From Burkholderia sp. OK233 (GTDB taxonomy: Bacteria > Pseudomonadota > Gammaproteobacteria > Burkholderiales > Burkholderiaceae), in assembly GCF_900230185.1 (NCBI RefSeq), contig NZ_OCSR01000001.1:2356001-2420000 (forward strand): a stretch of DNA of 64,000 bases, read 5' to 3'. The first letter of the stretch is position 1, and every line of letters begins with the position of its first letter. Both the position numbers and the translations under genes were made by a program. The notes under the pieces are model-generated. The model worked only from the letters and a program-made list of their open reading frames with translations, was not told the origin of the DNA and did not search any database. This document shows, one piece after another, positions 60,434 through 64,000 of this stretch.

Positions 60434-61343
60434 CGCAGTGTTCCGAAAGTCTTGTTCCAGCCCGCAAGCTTACGCTGCGCTTACGGGGTTGCCGTGCAAT
60501 TAAATCCGGGCGATTGTAAGCGATAGTTGCAGGCAATTCAAGACTTTAGGCCGTTCAATAACCAGCATGAAAACGGCCTTCACGATACGGGAACGCGATC
60601 TCGGGCGAGCTGTACACGACAAATGTAAGGCGGCCGGGGGGCGGCAAAACATGCGCGATGAATCAGGTCGCTTGAAGTGCGCAGATGCGTCGTTTCGACG
60701 CTGCTACGGACGTCTCAAAAATGCAACAGACGATGTTTTTTGCCGCCTTTGGTAGACATGATGGACGGCGCCGGTTAGAAGCGCGACGGCGACTGCAGGC
60801 CCTGGTCCTCCCCAATGCGACCAAACATCACCGGAGCCTTCTCCCAGTCCGGACGGTCGACGCCGCGAGCAGTCAGGCGCCTGCCACTTCATGCCGGTCC
60901 TGCCCTGCCCTCGCACCCCACCAATCCACGCGTAGGCATCCAACGCCCGCTGCCAGATCCCAGTCCGTGAAAGGGCGGAGTATGCAAAACCCGTTGCAGC
61001 GTCGCGGCAGCGAGGCCAAGCCTGCGCGGCCAATTCAACTCATCGCACAACCCGGCCACGTCTGCGTCATCACGAAAATATCCGCGCAAGCTGATACATC
61101 GCAATCCTTATTATTAAACGGGACATATAGTTAGGTATCCAACTGATATCCACGTGGGTTATCGATCGGGCAGGGAGACCATCAAACGAGCCATGCTTGT
61201 GGCAGATACGACCGCTGCCCTACCGCTACCGCCGGAAAAAAACACACCAGGTGCGCCAAACAGCTTGCGAGCGAGAGCCGGAAACCAGATCCGGCCAGGC
61301 CGCACGCGTGCTCTCAACATCCCTCACATTCAAGCCGTCAGGA
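60434..61343. other. Long intergenic region between atpI and parB
   Basis: About 900 bases. It should contain the atp promoter near 60450-60600. A 109-codon minus-strand frame at 60704-61033 lacks a ribosome site and recognisable content. A CACGTG core lies near 61150 but does not extend to a parS sequence. Confidence 0.5.
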
Positions 61344-62231
61344 TCAGACCGTAGCGTTACCACGCAACCGGACAAGAATCCCTTCTAACGCGTCCAGATC
61401 GCCGAAGTCCACCAGCACCTGGCCACGGCCGCGTCGGCCGAGCTTGATCTTTACCGTTGCGGCGAGCAGATCGGACAATTCCTCCTCAAGCCGTCGCGTG
61501 TCGCGGCCACCGTCCTGATTCGCTCGTGCCTTGACCGCGGGCGCAACCTTGGTCGTCGTCGTCACCAGCTTTTCAGTTTCGCGCACCGACATGCGCTTGT
61601 TGACGACCTGGTTGGCCAACGTGATCTGCGTCGCGGCGTCGACGGCCAGAAGCGCGCGTGCATGCCCCATGTCCAGATCGCCGGCCAGCAACATCGTCTG
61701 CACCGGCGTCGCCAGATTCAGCAAACGCAGCAAGTTCGATACAGCACTGCGCGAACGGCCAACCGATTCAGCCGCCTGTTCGTGCGTGAAATTGAATTCG
61801 TCGAGCAGGCGCTGAATACCCTGTGCTTCTTCCAGCGGATTCAGATCTTCGCGCTGAATATTCTCAATCAGCGCCATCGCTGCGGCGGCCTGGTCCGGCA
61901 CGTCCCTCACCAGCACCGGCACCTCATTGAGACCGGCGATGCGTGCCGCACGGAAGCGCCGCTCGCCGGCGATGATCTCGTACTTATCCGCGGACACCGG
62001 CCGCACGAGAATAGGCTGCATGAGCCCCTGAGCACGGATGCTGGCGGCCAACTCCTGCAACGCGCCCTCGTCCATGCGCGTACGCGGCTGGTACTTGCCG
62101 GCCTGCAGCTTACTGAGTGGCAGCACGTTCGGCGCACCCTCGATCACGACGGCCTCGGTAATATCCGCACTGCCACCCAGCAATGCTTCCAGACCGCGGC
62201 CCAACCCCTTCTTTCTTGCTACTGCGTTCAT
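61344..62231 (-). CDS. parB: Chromosome-partitioning protein ParB (Spo0J)
   Basis: 295 residues. KKGLGRGLEALLG at the start, CTP-binding motif GERRFRAA near residue 90, ENIQREDLNPLEEA, then the helix-turn-helix AAESVGRSRSAVSNLLRLL near residue 160. It binds parS and slides as a CTP-dependent clamp. 18 bases downstream of parA. Confidence 0.96.
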   Translation of the reverse strand: MNAVARKKGLGRGLEALLGGSADITEAVVIEGAPNVLPLSKLQAGKYQPRTRMDEGALQELAASIRAQGLMQPILVRPVSADKYEIIAGERRFRAARIAGLNEVPVLVRDVPDQAAAAMALIENIQREDLNPLEEAQGIQRLLDEFNFTHEQAAESVGRSRSAVSNLLRLLNLATPVQTMLLAGDLDMGHARALLAVDAATQITLANQVVNKRMSVRETEKLVTTTTKVAPAVKARANQDGGRDTRRLEEELSDLLAATVKIKLGRRGRGQVLVDFGDLDALEGILVRLRGNATV

Positions 62232-62249
62232 TGTGCTTCCTCGATCCGC

Positions 62250-63041
<792 letters not shown>

Positions 63042-63127
63042 CGTTGGTGTGTCCCTTTTGCTGCTTGAATAAAGTAGAAAGCGCTCGTGGTATCCGGTGC
63101 GTGCCCGGCACCTACTGGTGGCGGCCC

Positions 63128-63811
63128 TCAGCTGTCCGCGTCCACCAGCACCTTGATCAAATGCCGCTCCGCATCGAGCGACGGCACATTCAGCCGGATG
63201 ATCTGTTCCACGCGGGCACCCGCCGGCAGGCGCTCGATCTCACCATCCGGACGTACACCCTTCATTGCCCAGATCGCACCCTGCTCCGCAACGAGATGAC
63301 GGGCCAGTGTAACGAAATCCGCGAGCTCTGCGAATGCACGCGACACGATTACGTCGAACTTTGCCGGTACTTCGGCGCCCGGCTGCAAAGTCTCGACGCG
63401 GCCCGTGACGACCGACAGATTCGCAAGGCCGAGCTCGGCTTTGGCCTGGGCCTGAAAAGCCGTCTTCTTGTGCACGATGTCGTTCACGGTGACGGTCCAC
63501 TCAGGCAGGACGATAGCCAACACGATGCCGGGCAAGCCGCCACCGGAACCCACGTCCAGCACCGAAGACGCACCGCGCGTCGCGAGATGCGGCACGACCG
63601 AAAGCGAATCCAGGATGTGCTGGATAAGCATCTGCCGCGGATCGCGAATCGCCGTCAGGTTGTAGACGGCATTCCATTTGGACAGCAGCGCAACGTAGTC
63701 GAGCAGTTTGCCGAGTTGTGCGTCGCTGAGATCGAGGCCGAGCTCGCGGACGCCGTCCGCTAACAGCGGTGCCAATGCCTCACTACTGCTTCCCTTCTGA
63801 CCCACCGTCAT
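63128..63811 (-). CDS. rsmG: 16S rRNA (guanine-N7)-methyltransferase RsmG
   Basis: 227 residues. SAM motif [15 protein letters not shown] near residue 85 and RAFAELADF near residue 155. Methylates G527 of 16S rRNA. The ATG overlaps the mnmG stop as ATGA. Confidence 0.96.
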   Translation of the reverse strand: MTVGQKGSSSEALAPLLADGVRELGLDLSDAQLGKLLDYVALLSKWNAVYNLTAIRDPRQMLIQHILDSLSVVPHLATRGASSVLDVGSGGGLPGIVLAIVLPEWTVTVNDIVHKKTAFQAQAKAELGLANLSVVTGRVETLQPGAEVPAKFDVIVSRAFAELADFVTLARHLVAEQGAIWAMKGVRPDGEIERLPAGARVEQIIRLNVPSLDAERHLIKVLVDADS

Positions 63812-64000
63812 TGCGCCACCGGCGTGCTGTCGGCGCCGGGTTCGGCGGGTTTCGTCGAACGGCGTCCCAAGCCACGCTTCAGGTGAACCATCAGCAAGGA
63901 GATCGCCGCCGGCGTAATGCCGGAGATACGCGACGCCTGGCCGATGGTTTCAGGGCGGAATTGCGTCAGCTTCTGACGCGCTTCAAACGACAGCCCCCTT
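63808..64000 (-). CDS. mnmG: tRNA uridine carboxymethylaminomethyl enzyme MnmG (GidA), C-terminal part
   Basis: Reading from the window end, the frame gives [19 protein letters not shown], then [20 protein letters not shown], split here, to a stop at 63808. This is the MnmG C-terminus; the 5' end lies beyond base 64000. It heads the mnmG-rsmG-parA-parB series. Confidence 0.95.
   Translation of the reverse strand, partial: RGLSFEARQKLTQFRPETIGQASRISGITPAAISLLMVHLKRGLGRRSTKPAEPGADSTPVAQ

Noticed and set aside
60704..61033. 109-codon minus frame between atpI and parB
   Set aside because: No ribosome site, Arg/Gly-rich translation and no family resemblance.
61140..61165. CACGTG core near parB, possible parS
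   Set aside because: Flanks do not match GTTTCACGTGAAAC; only the six-base centre agrees.

Overview
The window is high-GC DNA from a member of Burkholderia sensu lato, most likely Paraburkholderia, and from its main chromosome. The evidence is the housekeeping block at the right end (mnmG-rsmG-parA-parB followed by atpIBEFHAGDC), a trifunctional PutA, a tandem glycine riboswitch ahead of gcvTHP, and protein sequences that read as close relatives of Burkholderia proteins. The genus is inferred from family resemblance recalled while reading; no search was run.

Layout. 1-3198 (+) is the end of a surface-polysaccharide or sugar-modification operon: a WbqC-like C-terminus, a DegT-like PLP protein, a GNAT acetyltransferase, a PhyH-type dioxygenase and a methyltransferase, with ATGA overlaps at the first two junctions. 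3324-13948 (-) is a run of seven genes, all with export signals: an outer-membrane porin-like protein, two DUF1254/DUF1214 proteins, a SphA/MetA-like outer-membrane transporter, an Omp85-type barrel, a secreted alkylsulfatase and a large GPW-repeat protein. It contains no cytoplasmic enzyme or regulator and is the best candidate for an undescribed system. 14574-18165 holds a HAD-like lipoprotein, a sodium/calcium-exchanger-family membrane protein preceded by a yybP-ykoY (manganese) riboswitch, and an NADP-dependent oxidoreductase. 18528-21537 looks like an island: a secreted clan-A glycoside hydrolase, a frameshifted and truncated beta-helix lipoprotein, about 1 kb of AT-rich non-coding DNA and tRNA-Arg(CCG).

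21834-27665 carries a diheme cytochrome c, a SnoaL-like protein, the Rep helicase, a Gfo/Idh/MocA oxidoreductase and a small lipoprotein. 27776-37207 is a glycine/serine module: sigma70 promoter, tandem glycine riboswitch, gcvT-gcvH-gcvP, an alginate-lyase-like secreted protein, sdaA and a ThDP enzyme. Glycine cleavage supplies the one-carbon unit for serine formation, and SdaA can then convert serine to pyruvate. 37397-42675 has a LivK-type binding protein and putA, with a perfect palindrome containing two GTTGCA half-sites upstream of putA. 42878-50560 holds two small proteins, a YeiH-type exporter, priA, hemE, a PheC-like periplasmic protein and a gene-poor stretch ending in an orphan terminator.

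50721-52451 is an acyl-CoA synthetase. 52693-60433 (-) is the complete F1Fo ATP synthase operon with a strong terminator. 61344-64000 (-) is parB, parA, rsmG and the 3' end of mnmG. Most long reading frames antisense to these genes are by-products of high GC and were left out.
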